Positions 9,411-21,007 of a stretch of DNA of 64,000 bases are shown in pieces. Both the position numbers and the translations under genes were made by a program. Numbering within the stretch: position 1 is the stretch's first letter; each line of letters opens with the position of its first letter. Below the pieces are notes generated by a model. It saw only the letters and a program-made list of their open reading frames with translations, made no database searches and was not told the DNA's origin. Origin of the DNA: Siderastrea siderea (Eukaryota; Cnidaria; Anthozoa; Scleractinia; Rhizangiidae). The stretch is from assembly GCA_964030785.1 (NCBI GenBank), contig OZ034969.1, positions 43,620,201 to 43,684,200 of the forward strand, read 5' to 3'.

Positions 9411-9451
9411 AACGCCATACGCAGTACCAAACCCGGCCACCCTACACTTGA
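9332..9451 (+). pseudogene. remnant of basic core protein (deleted middle)
   Basis: A 39-codon frame, MAVK then ten Arg, then GSGWWQDLKRHT. It corresponds to the start and the later GWWQDFKRNT part of the 109-aa core protein of copy B (35408-35737), so the region between its two RGG sites has been deleted. It overlaps the end of the SLATT-like gene in another frame. The deletion that follows removed the five other small virion genes and the PolB N-terminus. Confidence 0.6.
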
Positions 9452-9452
9452 A

Positions 9453-12400
9453 GTGTTGACGGCCCGCAAACGATCCGTCATCCGCATCCAGAATAAAGAT
9501 GAACTTTGTTGTGCCAGAGCCCTCGTCACTGCCAAAGCCAGAGTGGACCAGCACCCGAAATACCACACCATTCGCCAAGGAAGACCCCTCCAGCGAACAC
9601 TTGCACTCCAACTCTACCATGAAGCCCACGTGCCCTTGGGTCCTTGTGGCTACGATGCCTTGACGAAATTCAGTGCGGCACCTTCCCTCGTCGGTTACCA
9701 GATTATCCTGGTCAACGCGCACCGGTCCTTCCATATCACGACGTTTGGAGACACCCAAGACAAACAATTGAGCCTGCTCCACGAGAAAGACCATTACGAT
9801 GTCATCACCCGTTTGCCGGGGTTTTTCGGGTCCAGTTACGTGTGTGCCCACTGTTGGAAACCCTATAACACAGAGGGAGCGCATCGATGCGGCAAACGAA
9901 AAGACCTTTGCGGGGCCTGTCGCCAAAACGCTTGCCCCGATTTCCTGGAGGCTTACCCACGAGGTCTCAAAGCCACGCGACGTTGTGGGGAGTGTCATCG
10001 CGACTTTTTCGGGGACACGTGTTACGAAGCCCATTGTACCAAAGACCATACCGGTAAACCGGCGACCAGTCCCCAGACCACCGTGTGCTTTCGTCGACGT
10101 CGATGCCCAGACTGCCGCCAACAAAATGTGGGCACCCAAGCCATTCAACGGCATCAATGCGACTACCTGGACTGTCCTTCCTGCCACGAGTACGTGGACG
10201 GCAAAACCCAGCGTTGTTTCATTCAAAGAGCCCTCACCCCTCAAGAACAGAAAAAGAAGAGGAAACGTCGACGTCAAGGGGGGTCTCGCGCCAAACGAGG
10301 AGTGGCTGCGGGGCTTCACACCTTGCAAGCCCATGAAGCAGAGGAGGAGGAAGACGTCGACGACCGTCCGCATCTGCACGTGTTTTTTGACATTGAAGCC
10401 ATGCAACCCCAGGAACAACACGTCGCCAATCTCGTTTCCCAGGCGAACATTGTCTCCGCGATTTTCTCGAATGGTTGGATACCCTCACACTGAACGACAC
10501 GCGTCAAGTCCATGTCCTAGCCCATAATTTCCAAGGGTACGATGGGTACTTTGTCATCCATCAATACCACGGCGACAACCGCATCGTCGAACAACTCCGG
10601 AACGGGTGCAAACTCTTAGAAGTCAAACACGATCGCATCCGTTTCATCGATTCTCTCAGTTTCTTCCAGATGCCTCTGTCGGCCTTTCCCAAAACCTTTG
10701 GATTGACGGAACTGAAAAAGGGCTACTTCCCCCACAAGTTCAACCTCCCCGAACACCAAACGTATGTGGGACCCGTCCCGGCCCTCGACTACTACATGCC
10801 CGAAACCATGTCCCCCAAAGCAAGTCAAGCCTTGGAAACCTGGCACCAAGAGCAACGCAACAAGGAGGTCGTCTTTGATTTCCAAAAAGAATTAGTGGCG
10901 TACTGCAAATCGGACGTGCGTCTCTTGAAAGAAGGCTGTTTGACCTTCAAACAGTTGTTTGAAGCCCTCGCGGGGTTTAACCCCTTTGAACATATCACCA
11001 TTGCTTTGGCCTGCAACCGGGATCTGCGCATGAACCGAATGATCCCAAACAGTATTGCCAGCGAGCCCGTCAAAGGATGGCACAGCCGGATCAATCAGTC
11101 GCAGGTGGCCCTCGAATGGTTAACCTGGTGCAATCATCAACAGCGCCAGCACGCCCTCGAGCAACTCAGCCCCAACGACTTGGACGATCATGATCTCATG
11201 GCCCGCGCCTACCCGGACCATCCCCATCCCAGTCCGTAATGTCCGCAATGCCGGCGAGTATTGCATCCCCGGTACGACGTCCCTCACGGATGGGTACTGC
11301 CAAGACACGAACACCGTGTACGAATTCCAGAGTTGTTTCACTCACGGGTGTCCCCGCTGTTATCCCAACCGTCACGAAAAACATGTGCGCCACTGTGATT
11401 GGACCATGCAGGATGTGTACGAGACAACCCAGCAAAAACTCCAAGCGCTTCGAGCGCGAGGGTACAATGTCATGGAAATGTGGGGATGTGACTGGAGACG
11501 CCTCAAAGAAACCTCGCCCGAGATCCAAACGTTCGTGGATAGCCTGCAATCCACGGAGCCTCTCAACCCACATGACGCCTTCTGTGGAGGTCGTACCAAT
11601 GCCATCAAACTGTACCATCGTGTGACCCCCGGTCAAAAGATCCATTACATCGACTACACTTCCTTGTACCCTTGGGTCAACAAAACCTGCGTCTACCCAA
11701 AAGGCCATCCTCGCTTCCTCTCGCAACCGGGTCACACCGACATCCACCTCTACTTTGGCCTCATCCAATGCCGAGTGCTCCCTCTGCGTGCCTTGTACCA
11801 TCCCGTGCTGCCTTACCGCCATGAGGGTAAACTCATCTTTCCCCTCTGTGCCACTTGTGTCAAGGACGAAATGCCCAAAAGGGCTTTAGAGAGATCCGCC
11901 CAGTGCGACCACACCAACGACCAACGCGTCCTGACCGGCACGTGGTGTAGCCCCGAATTGAAAAAGCCGTCGAGTTGGGGTACGAGATCCAGTACATCTA
12001 TGAAGTGTGGCAGTTTGACCAGACCTGTGAGGGACTCTTCCGAGACTACGTCAACACCTGGTTGAAAATCAAGCAAGAAGCCAGCAGGTGGCCGTCGTGG
12101 GTGGGGGACGACGAAACCAAACGCCAGCAGTACCTTCGCGAGTACAAGGAGTACGAGGGCATCCAATTGGAGTACGACAAGATCGAGGAGAATAAAGGGT
12201 TGCGCTCGCTGGCCAAAATGATGTTGAATTCCATGTGGGCAAGTTTGGTCAACGCCTCAACAAGACCCAAGTCAAAGCATTTGACGATCCCCAAGCCTTT
12301 CACCGTTTCCTGGATACCGATACCTTGGACGTGCGTCACGTGTCCGTCATGAACGACCAGATGGTAGAAATCCACTACCAGTGCCAAGACAAAGACATTC

Positions 12401-12907
12401 CCGTATCACCCCACCTGAACATTTTTGTGGCCTGTCTCCGCCTTAGAACTACTGGGGGAACGGGTCTTGTACTATGACACCGACTCGGTCCTTTACGTTG
12501 AAGAGGAGGGACAACCCAACCCGGTCTTGGGCGATTACCTCGGTGACTTTACCAGTGAATTGGAAGAGGATGATCACATCGTCGAATTCGCGTCGGGTGG
12601 TCCAAAGAATTATGGCTACAAAACCAAGAATGGACACGTGGAATGAAAAGTCAGGGGCTTTCGCCTCAATAGCAAAGGCAAAACCCAATTGAATTATGAC
12701 GTCATGCGTCAGAACGTACTGGATGAAATCCAAAAGCCTCAAAAGGACCCACGTCAAACGCAAGTCATCAAAAGCCACCAGATTGTGCGTGATCCCAAAC
12801 ACTATCAACTGTTTTCGTTCCCCGATTACAAGTGTTACCAATTGGTGTACGACAAGAGAGTCATTGATTCCACGACCTTTCAAACGTACCCTTACGGATA
12901 CCGATGA
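9453..12907 (+). pseudogene. protein-primed DNA polymerase B, N-terminally deleted and frameshifted
   Basis: Aligns with the PolB of copy B from about its residue 206 on. The Cys/His-rich region (CAHCWKPY, CGACRQNACPDF, CPDCRQQN) and exonuclease signature VFFDIEAMQ lie in the first frame (to ~10490); NFQGYDGYFVIHQ, the HGCPRCYP segment (~11348), palm motif A DYTSLYPW (~11655), motif B (~12225, disrupted) and motif C YYDTDSVLY (~12473) lie in other frames. At least five frame changes occur. The C-terminus ending TYPYGYR at 12907 is present and defines the part missing from copy B. Confidence 0.9.
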
Positions 12908-13288
12908 GTCGTTAGCCGACATGGTCCTTCATTGGCACCCCTCTGTTTGTTGGTCGCCTTCTTTGTTATGACAGCTCTCGTCGCCTTCTTGCCCTCAAAA
13001 AGGCTTATTGCTATCCGTAGGTGTTGGTTGCCTCGTCTTGGTATTGGTAATTGACATCCACCATGGCATCCAAGGATGGATCTTCTTATCATGGGCTATT
13101 TCCGACACCCTCTTCCGCCACGTCAGGGCTTACGGTCTTACCCTTTCTGTTCATTTCCAACAATGCTGTCCGATTTGCAGTAGTCCACCAATTCTTTCTG
13201 GAAAACACCCTCTTCCGCCACGTCAGGGCCTACGGCCATCTGGGACGATCTGTGTCAAAGAGGTTTTGAAAGGAACTGGACCCCTCAT
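12908..13288. other. PolB-to-terminus spacer with a 31-bp direct repeat
   Basis: No gene supported. Two direct repeats of about 31 bp beginning ACACCCTCTTCCGCCACGTC lie at 13105-13135 and 13205-13235, 100 bp apart. Confidence 0.5.
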
Positions 13289-13535
13289 CAAAAAAAAAAA
13301 GGAACACTCATAGTTAAAAAGGAACACTCATAACAAAGGAAATGGAACACTCATAACAAAGGAAATGGAACACTCATCAAAAGGAACACTCATAGTTAAA
13401 AAGGAACACTCAAACAAAGGGAATGGAACACTCATAGTTAAAAAGGAACGCTCAAACAAAGGAAATGGAACCCTCATTAAAAAGAAACACTCATATTTCA
13501 AAAGGAACACTCATCAAAAGGAAATAGAACACTCT
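13289..13535. repeat. minisatellite with core GGAACACTCAT
   Basis: About ten irregular units of AAAAGGAACACTCATA and AACAAAGGAAATGGAACACTC. The same core, on the other strand (ATGAGTGTTCC), forms the array at 54300-54560 in copy C, so it belongs to the element and lies just inside the PolB-side terminus. Confidence 0.75.
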
Positions 13536-13779
13536 CGTTGGACTCTTTCCTGAGGTGTGCCGCTGACCATTAGGATGGCTTCCTTCTTTTGACATCTCGT
13601 CTCATGCCACTTCTGAAACCATCCATTCTGGAACCACCCATCCAGACCTCCTCGGCCACCGTTAGGACTTTGGACATCATTCTTTTTATATCTCGACCCA
13701 GGCCACCATGCGGTGCCTGGATTGGACTTTGGACTCTTTGTTAAAAGGAAATAAAAATGGGCCTTTCAACATGGCATCT

Positions 13780-14032
13780 TCTTTTGTCTGAGCCCGCGAT
13801 CCCTTTTTCCACCCGGTCCGCGGTTTCCCATCCCAAATCACGTGACTTCCGGTGATGACGTCACTTTCGGTTCTGGTGATGTCACTTCCGCCCCAACCAC
13901 GTGACTTCCAGTTGCCTGCGCCCGCGCTCCCTTTTTCCACCAGGTCCGCGGTTTCCCACCCCGGTTGCTATGACAACCCCAACAACCAATCAGAAGCCTC
14001 CTATTTGTGCCATATGAGCCCACTTTACTACT
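13780..14032. repeat. right terminal inverted repeat of copy A
   Basis: Contains the family's terminal modules: GCGGTTTCCCA, ACGTGACTTCCGG, a CRE-type TGACGTCA (13856-13863), CCAATCAGAAGCC and the end TACTACT at 14026-14032. Modules are more diverged from B than B's two ends are from each other. Confidence 0.75.
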
Positions 14033-17000
14033 CACCCACCCGGTGTCAAAAGAGGTTTCATTAAAGGGGAGACTTTGAGACTATTGAGAACAAACTCTTC
14101 TAAGACATTATTTGAAGAGATGATCAAAAACTTCAACAACAAAAAACTCACCAGAAAGTTTACCCAGAAAGGTTACGCAGGAAGTTTTATACAAAATACA
14201 CTTTGAGAAGTTAACTTGAAGACAGAAAGCTACAATCTGTGACGTAAGTCGTTGGAACACCCTCCCCTCCTACCCCTATTCAATGTTGCATAGTGCTGTT
14301 GCTCATTTATTTGGTTGAAACTTTTTTCCAACATTGCCTTGCGGCAGGGGGCAGGAGATTGGAGTAGGGATAGTGAGGAGAGTGATTTTGGCGGGGGTCA
14401 CCCCGGCGTCAGGATGACCATGGTACCATTGTTTTTTATTGCCAACCATGTTTGACCATGGTTGACAGTGTCGTGGCAATGGTGTCTGACCATGGTCTCT
14501 GAATAACAGTTGACCATGGTACATTGTCAACCATAGTCACATGAGCACTTGTGAAATTTTTTTATTATTTGGAGCAAACCTCAAACTAAGATATCATCTT
14601 ATTTTATTTGACATTAAACAGAGGTAATAAAAAATCAAAAGATCATGCTTTAGCCTTAACATGACATTAGAACAGAACATATTCCCCCAGCAGTTTATGG
14701 TAAACCATGTTCAACCATGGTTTAGTTTTTGAACTATTTAATTTCTGAAAACTTATTGACATTGTGGTATGATTAAGAAAAATGTACAAACGGTGGATGA
14801 AAACTATAAAATTGCTTTTCTACAACTGTAGCAGTGAAAATACTGATATTTGATTTGCTTGGAAACCATGTTAAATCATGTTCAACCATGTTTTGCTAAT
14901 TCAATATTAAACAATATTTCACAAAGTTATACCAACACTACTGTACAGTAAACCATCTTTAATATTTATTTGACAAGTATCTAAGACTAAGGTCTACACG
15001 TGAAATGCTTTGGTGATGAGAAGAACGTAGTAACCGTATTAAAGTGATTTCAAAATCATGTCAATCCACAGTTTTCTTAAAACTGACAAAAGACCTTGTG
15101 TAAGGTTGAATTGAATTAAAACAAAACAAAAAAGGTCTTAACACCAGTTTGTGAGTAAACCTACAATACCTTTCAAAACCGGCTAGTTTGACACTGGCAA
15201 ATCGTGATAGGTTACAAAAGCCATCATCCTCAGATCCTGAACAATTCCCACTCATCCGACCATGTTTAACTATGACCATGTTTCACATTGTAGATCACAG
15301 AAAAATAACGAAACCATTTTCATTTAAATTTTCTACTGAAATTGATTTGGTTTTGCCAGTGGAATATGCTATGAGATTTTTATCCAATTCAATGTTAATT
15401 GATTGTAAAACTGACTTTACCTTTTTAGTATGCTCGAGCTTCATCCTATTTTAGAGTCAGACTTCCGAAAGAGCTGGCAATGTGGCAGTGAAGTTCGTTC
15501 TCACAATGGGATTCCATATTTTCCTTGCTTTACAAGAATATAGATGTAATTTTTTTCTTGTTATCTATAGATCTCTTTAAATGGTTCCTCTTTTTTTTTC
15601 TAGTAAAGCATAAACCCTTTAAACAGAGAAGAAAAGACTGATATGTGATCAGCAGTAAACATGTAACTGTTACGGTCAGGCTTCATTTTGCGTAAAACGA
15701 TGCGAAGGAGCTGGTGATTAGATAAGCCTGTTTGGTCAGCAATTGGTCAGCGGCCTTTCACGAGAGGAATCGTTCGATTTCGCCGTTGCAGATCAACAGT
15801 CAATTTCTTCACGTTTCTTGGAGAAAATCATTTTAAAATGACTCATAAAACAGTGAATACGGATCATTTACATTTTTAAAACCAGGTAAGTTAATAACAA
15901 ATGATAACTTTTGAAAATGATGATTTTTGATGAGCAAGATCAACTTGGGCCATTCCATTTAATGTCCGTACCCCACCTATTGAGGGTTAATTATAAATTT
16001 TACCCCTTAGGAAAAAAAAGATCAAAGTGCCGACGCATTCCCCCCTTCAGAAAAAGGCAGATGTTTTCGAGAGATCAAAGGTACCGATATAGCTACCCCC
16101 TCAGAAATGACTTTAAAAACCCCCTCCCTCTCCCTAGGATTTCCCTGACCCTCAATAGGGGGGGGGGGGGGGTGCGGACATTAAATGCACGAACGCTGTA
16201 AAGCTCGTAAGGTTATAATTTTCTTCATTTATAAAACCCACTTTGTGTGATAAAGTGTTTGTATTTTAGACCTCTCTTTAAATATTTTGAAGTTCTTAGA
16301 GTGTACAGTGATATGATTTAATTCTTGATGAATGAAAAAAGCTGGATATGTTATCAGATGAACATTATGTACACATTTATCTCATGCAGGCCATGCTTAA
16401 CATTTGAGCTTACCAGCTTGTAGATAATTTTAACTGGCACTAATGCAACTATAATATGTAAACGTTTTAAGCTACTGTAAAATGAATATCACTGGTGTGA
16501 CTAGAGAGGAGGTTTTAAACGAATGCGAACCGCTAGAAAATATGATGCTGGTTTTAAGTGGTTTTAACAACACATTTGTTTTTTTTTTGTTTTTTTTAAA
16601 TTGTAGTTTGATGGCCTCTGATTGATGTGGATGCAATTTGTTTGCTGGAAGTACAGTATCACGAAACAAAATTTACTGGCAGTTAATGAGCTAAGTGTGG
16701 AACAGTGAAAACACAATTATAAAATTGTAATTGTCAGTTGTAAGAACATGTTCTTTTGGAACAAGGTTACAAATTGTACACTGGGTACCAGAGGCTTTTG
16801 TGGCTTATAGACAGCTCCACTTAGCCTCTGACAACCCTTAGTGTGTTAAGAGTTTTAATGTCATGACTGTAGAGGCTTGCTTCGTACCATTTTCAATCAA
16901 ACCCAGCAGTGCCCAGGGAGTCCCCCTAGGCATGAGTGGGGGTTTTGCTCACATTAATTATAATCCACAGATTGGACATTCAAGAGTTATGTTATTCCAG

Positions 17001-17216
17001 AATCTATCCCAGGGATGGAAATCCATCTTCAAAGAATCTTGGCTTTGTTGTCTAGAGAAGAGATTGAATTTATGACCGGATCAATAAAGATATGCCTTAC
17101 CGTTATAGATTACTTTTATTACTATTACTACTAATTTTATTGTTATTGTTATTGTTGTTGTTGTTGTTAGTCATTGCTATGTTTCATGAATCTTATTTAA
17201 AAAATTCAGACTTCAT
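14033..17216. other. host spacer without a supported gene; AACCATGGTT-type motifs and a small MITE
   Basis: AT-rich host DNA. No coding frame has recognisable content. Palindrome-like motifs of the type ACCATGGT with spacing TTGACCATGG cluster at 14418-14560, 14698-14725, 14862-14893 and 15258-15290. A poly-G run lies at 16158-16172. Confidence 0.5.
15957..16187. mobile_element. MITE-like inverted-repeat element
   Basis: Left arm begins ATTTAATGTCCGTACCCCAC and its reverse complement closes the segment as GGTGCGGACATTAAAT; both arms continue into CTATTGAGGGT / ACCCTCAATAG. About 230 bp, non-coding. Confidence 0.6.
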
Positions 17217-17811
17217 CAGGGCTCGACACTAACTTTTCTGACAACACTTTCCACTTTGGAAAGTAGATTTCAAATTTTACTTTCCATCTCAAATTTTTTC
17301 TCCAAAATGGATTACAGTATCATAGTTGCTAATCGTGATAAATGAGTTTAAAAAAATTCTTACCATGACTTATGGCATTTATTATTTTAGTCACTGAAAT
17401 TGGGGTGCCTCATCCTCATTAACACCATTCTTAATTTGAATAATGCACAATTGATTGAAGTCTGAAAAAGGTTTTCCATGCCACATAATAGGCGGTAATA
17501 AACAACTTCTCAAGTTTATCTCAAGTCTGGCTCTTATGACCCTCCAATATGGCTGAGAATGCAAGAATGGTACAAGTTCGTCTTTTTTTTTAAGAGGGAA
17601 AATCATTGTCTATGTCGGACAGTTATGTCGTCATTTTATTTACACATTTTTTTTCACTAAAACCTTTTAAGCATAAAATTTGCTTTCCGGCATAGCCCAA
17701 AATTTACTTTCCAGATTGGGTAAGTATTTTGGTTCATTTTTGTTTTTTTACTCTCCAGGAAGTAAATTTACTTTCCAATGGAAAGCGGTTGAGTGTTAGT
17801 ATCGAGCCCTG
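17217..17811. mobile_element. non-autonomous DNA transposon, ends CAGGGCTCGA
   Basis: 595 bp bounded by CAGGGCTCGACACTAAC and its near reverse complement GTTAGTATCGAGCCCTG, flanked by CTTCAT on both sides (17211-17216 and 17812-17817). Subterminal ACTTTCC/GGAAAGT motifs occur at both ends. No transposase frame. Shares its termini with the 1.56-kb element at 21008-22570. Confidence 0.75.
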
Positions 17812-18539
17812 CTTCATTAAGTGAAAATATCATTTTTATGTGATTTGCAAACTCAGAAGTGCAGCCTTGCGTGTAACAAAATTATTACTGGAATAATACT
17901 GAGTTGTAGCATTTTTGGAACTTTTACAGGAACCCTGAATTTATTTTGGTACTGCAATGTTGAACATCCCTGGTGTAATTTTTTTTAAATTTTCTAACTG
18001 TAACACCAGGTGTTGTGAATCATCCCACTTTAATTGGGCTACCATTTGCAAATGATACAATCCAATCACAGCCCTGTGGAGGAAAGCATGGGCACTGCTG
18101 GTGGTTATAAAGTGAGGGTGTTGACCAGTGCAGTTTTAATTAAAGGGGCTTAAAGTATTGCAAACTGTTATGGTTGACTAATTTGTGTAAAACGTATTTC
18201 CCGTGTAGACATACATTGCATTACTGTAGGTGTTCTATCATGTTAGATGCCATGTATGGATAGTAATTAATTAATTAAATATATAAAAACATTTTAAAAA
18301 TCAGAGTTCAGCACGTAGCAATTATTGTTGACGTCCTCATGAATTTATCAATCATTGATTGTTCTACAATTTTTGTTCATTGCTTCTCCTCCCTGCAATT
18401 TTGTAAGAGTTTTGACAGCATGCCCCAGGTATTGACAATGTAAGAAAGTTTTACGGGATGGATTTGCCATCTTACATGTATCCAGTGCTTTGTTTTCCAT
18501 CTAAGTATATGCTTGACCACGTTAAATGAAAATGGTTTG

Positions 18540-19060
18540 TTAACATCTGACTGGGTTATTTCATGGTATTAGCCAGAAAACATGGTTGATCATGTTCTGT
18601 CATGGTTTGCCCCCCCCCCCCCAAAACAAAAAAACAGTTGACCATGATATGCCATGTTTTTTGTATCCCTAGGTACATGGTTGACCATGTCATACCATGG
18701 TTTATATTATGGAAACAGAACACGATTGACCATGTTATACAATGTTTCTTTTAAACCTGAAACATGATTGACTCTGTTTTTTCATGGTTTCAGTTTTGAG
18801 TAACTTACCATGGTAGACCATGGCTAAACATGTTCTACAACCATGGTTATACATGGTTTACCATGTCTCTTTCATGTCTATTTGCAACTTATTTTGACCA
18901 TGGTCAACCATGGTCGAATTTGTGCCATTTAACGTTCAAGGTTACCCATGGTCAAACCATGGTTCCACCATTGACAGATCATGGTAGACCATGGTTGCTG
19001 ACCATGATCAACCATGGTAAAAACATGGTCGACCATGGTTTGACCGTGGTAGAAGGTAAC
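18540..19060. repeat. dense array of ACCATGGT / TTGACCATGGTC palindromic motifs
   Basis: More than fifteen overlapping copies of CATGGT and ACCATG with spacing motifs TTGACCATG. Together with the cluster at 14418-15290 in similar composition, it may mark the two subterminal regions of a ~4.7-kb repeat, but no clean terminal repeats were found. Confidence 0.5.
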
Positions 19061-19602
19061 GTTAATAATGTAGCGTGGCTTAACCTCAATTGTTCAGTGA
19101 TCTTGTGTATTTTAAATCGGTCATTTAGAGTTCTAGTATTCCGGCATTCCGAGTTTAAGTATTCCGGTGTTCCAGGTTTAAGGGGCCGATCACATGAGGT
19201 GGGCTGCCCTAGCTAGCCGGGCTGGCTTGGTTTGCTGGGATCTCAGCACGTCTGTTGAACACACTAAAAATCAACTTCGCGATTACATGGAAAAATCTCA
19301 GCCCGGCTGGCTGGGATCCCACCATCGCGATGCCGGGATCCAGGCTAGGCGGGCTGAAAATTTACCATGTACTCGCGATTGCCGGGCCAACGTTTTCTCC
19401 TCACTAAATTTCGCTTCAGAACAAAATGGCTCACCAGAAGATCGATATTTCTCTTTCTATATAACACATTTAGGTTTAACAGACCATAAAAGCTACATAA
19501 AACTGAAAATAATACATCAAAATAATGGATTAGCGAAAGAAAAAACACTCGATTGATTTTCTTTGATCCGGCAGTCTTTTCATACGACATCTTCTAAATT
19601 TA

Positions 19603-20730
19603 GGGGCCGATTATATGTGGAGGGCTGGCCCGGTTAACCGGGCTGGCTCAGTTTGCCGGGATCTCAGCACGTCTGTGAAACACAATAAAATCAACTTTGC
19701 AATTACATGGAAAAATCTAAGCCCGGCTAGCTGGGCTGAAAATTTACCATGTAATCGCGATTGCTGGGCCAGGCCGGCTAGCCGGTGTCCTAGCAGATTT
19801 GGACCCCCCAAATTTGGACCCCCCGGTCCAAATCCGCTAGCGAATATGGACCCCCGGAGGACCGAATCCGAACTGAACGAGGAGCCGGAAGGTGAATGGC
19901 TTTGTAAAGTCTGTAGACCACCACCAAAACGGCTTCGAAAAATGTAAGAACTGTAGTGGTGTAGGACTTCAAGTTTCAAAATTTAATGTAATAGATTTTT
20001 TTAAGAATGCAAGTTCTTAAAATTCGTTGTTGTTAACTGGAGTTTCTTATTCATTAACATAATACCGTTTTCTCATTTGGTCATGTAAATATAGCTTTTT
20101 TAAAACTTGCTTTGATTCAGTTATAGTAGAAAGTATTGTAAGTCATGTTTTTTTAAACTTGAGATTGTAAACTCGCTTTAAGTCAATTATGGTAGAAAAT
20201 ATTTAAGTTATCGTCAGGAAAGTTTAGTTTTTAAAATTTATCGATACAAACTAGCGTTGTAGGTTCTCTTTTACCCTAAGTATTAAAGATTATTTGAAAA
20301 GAAAAAACTGCCTTAATATTTTTATGTTGCCTCTTTAACAGCTCCAAATTCAATTTTGCCAATTTTACTCAATAGAACGCTTGTTTTCAAGGGGTGCGGG
20401 GGGTCCAAATCCGCTGTGACACCGGGCCAACACTTTCCCGTCACTAAATTTCGTTTCAAAGCAAAATGGCTCACCAGAAGATCGATATTTTTCTTTCTAT
20501 ATAACACATAATGGCTTATCACACCATAAAGCTACGTAAACCTGAAAATAATAAAGCAAAATAATGGATTAGCGAAGGTAAAACCACTCGATTCATGCTC
20601 TTTGATGTAGCCATCTTTTCACACGACAGCTTCTAAATTTAGCCGCAGGCGGGCTGGCCCGCCTCATATAATACCGTGCTGAGCAGTCATCTCGGTAAAC
20701 CTAGCCAGCCCGGCTCATGTAATCGGCCCC
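19603..20730. mobile_element. PIF/Harbinger-type MITE nested in the previous one, TTA duplication
   Basis: Begins GGGGCCGATTATATG and ends CATGTAATCGGCCCC, flanked by TTA at 19600-19602 and 20731-20733. Shares interior sequence with the outer copy (for example ATGGCTCACCAGAAGATCGA at both ~19427 and ~20466). Confidence 0.75.
19793..20413. mobile_element. third-level insertion with GCAGATTTGGACCCCC ends
   Basis: The inner MITE is interrupted by a ~620-bp segment starting GCAGATTTGGACCCCCC and ending GGGGGGTCCAAATCCGC, an inverted repeat; non-coding. Target-site duplication not resolved. Confidence 0.55.
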
Positions 20731-21007
20731 TTAGCCTCAGGCGGGCTGGCTCGCCTCATGAATACCAGGATGAGCAATCATCTCGGCAAAACTAGCCAGC
20801 CCTGCTAACCGGGCCAGCCCGCCTCATGTAATTGGCCCCTAAGTATTCCGGCGTTCCGGCGTTCCGGCGTTCCGGCGTTAAGTACATGCCAAGTCGAAAA
20901 CTTGATACTTAGGCCACGCCAACACTAACACCTTTTCAAATATCTCAGTTTTTACTTTTCCGAAAACAAGTAAAAAGCTTTTCTTCCACATCATTAGGCA
21001 TGTTTTC

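Larger units (their letters stand above)
1..14032. mobile_element. Polinton/Maverick (adintovirus-like) element, copy A, 5' part outside window
   Basis: Carries, in order, SLOG (minus), GRF protein, integrase, minor capsid, core peptides, major capsid, protease, ATPase, membrane protein and PolB, the gene set of metazoan Polintons/adintoviruses. The right end is placed at 14032, where the repeat-rich terminus finishes in TACTACT, the reverse complement of the AGTAGTA start seen in the two other copies. The left end lies outside the window, so the target-site duplication cannot be checked; the candidate right-flank copy is 14033-14038. Frameshifts in at least five genes and two large internal deletions (second minor capsid gene; small virion genes plus the PolB N-terminus) show that this copy is dead. 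Confidence 0.9.
19182..20839. mobile_element. PIF/Harbinger-type MITE (outer), TAA duplication
   Basis: Ends GGGGCCGATCACATGAGG and CCTCATGTAATTGGCCCC are inverted repeats, flanked by TAA at 19179-19181 and 20840-20842, the TWA target site typical of PIF/Harbinger. The interior repeats GCCCGGCTGGCTGGG motifs. It is interrupted by a second copy of the same family. Confidence 0.75.

Noticed and set aside
9339..10421. 360-aa minus-strand frame opposite PolB of copy A
   Set aside because: Antisense of a coding region with matching codon bias; PolB motifs lie on the plus strand and an equivalent frame in B is broken up.
13328..13553. Short frames within the GGAACACTCAT array
   Set aside because: Repeat translations without homologues; the array is a minisatellite.
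19194..19556. Coding frames of 110-128 aa within the nested MITE region
   Set aside because: They consist of translated inverted-repeat sequence, differ between the nested copies and show no domains.
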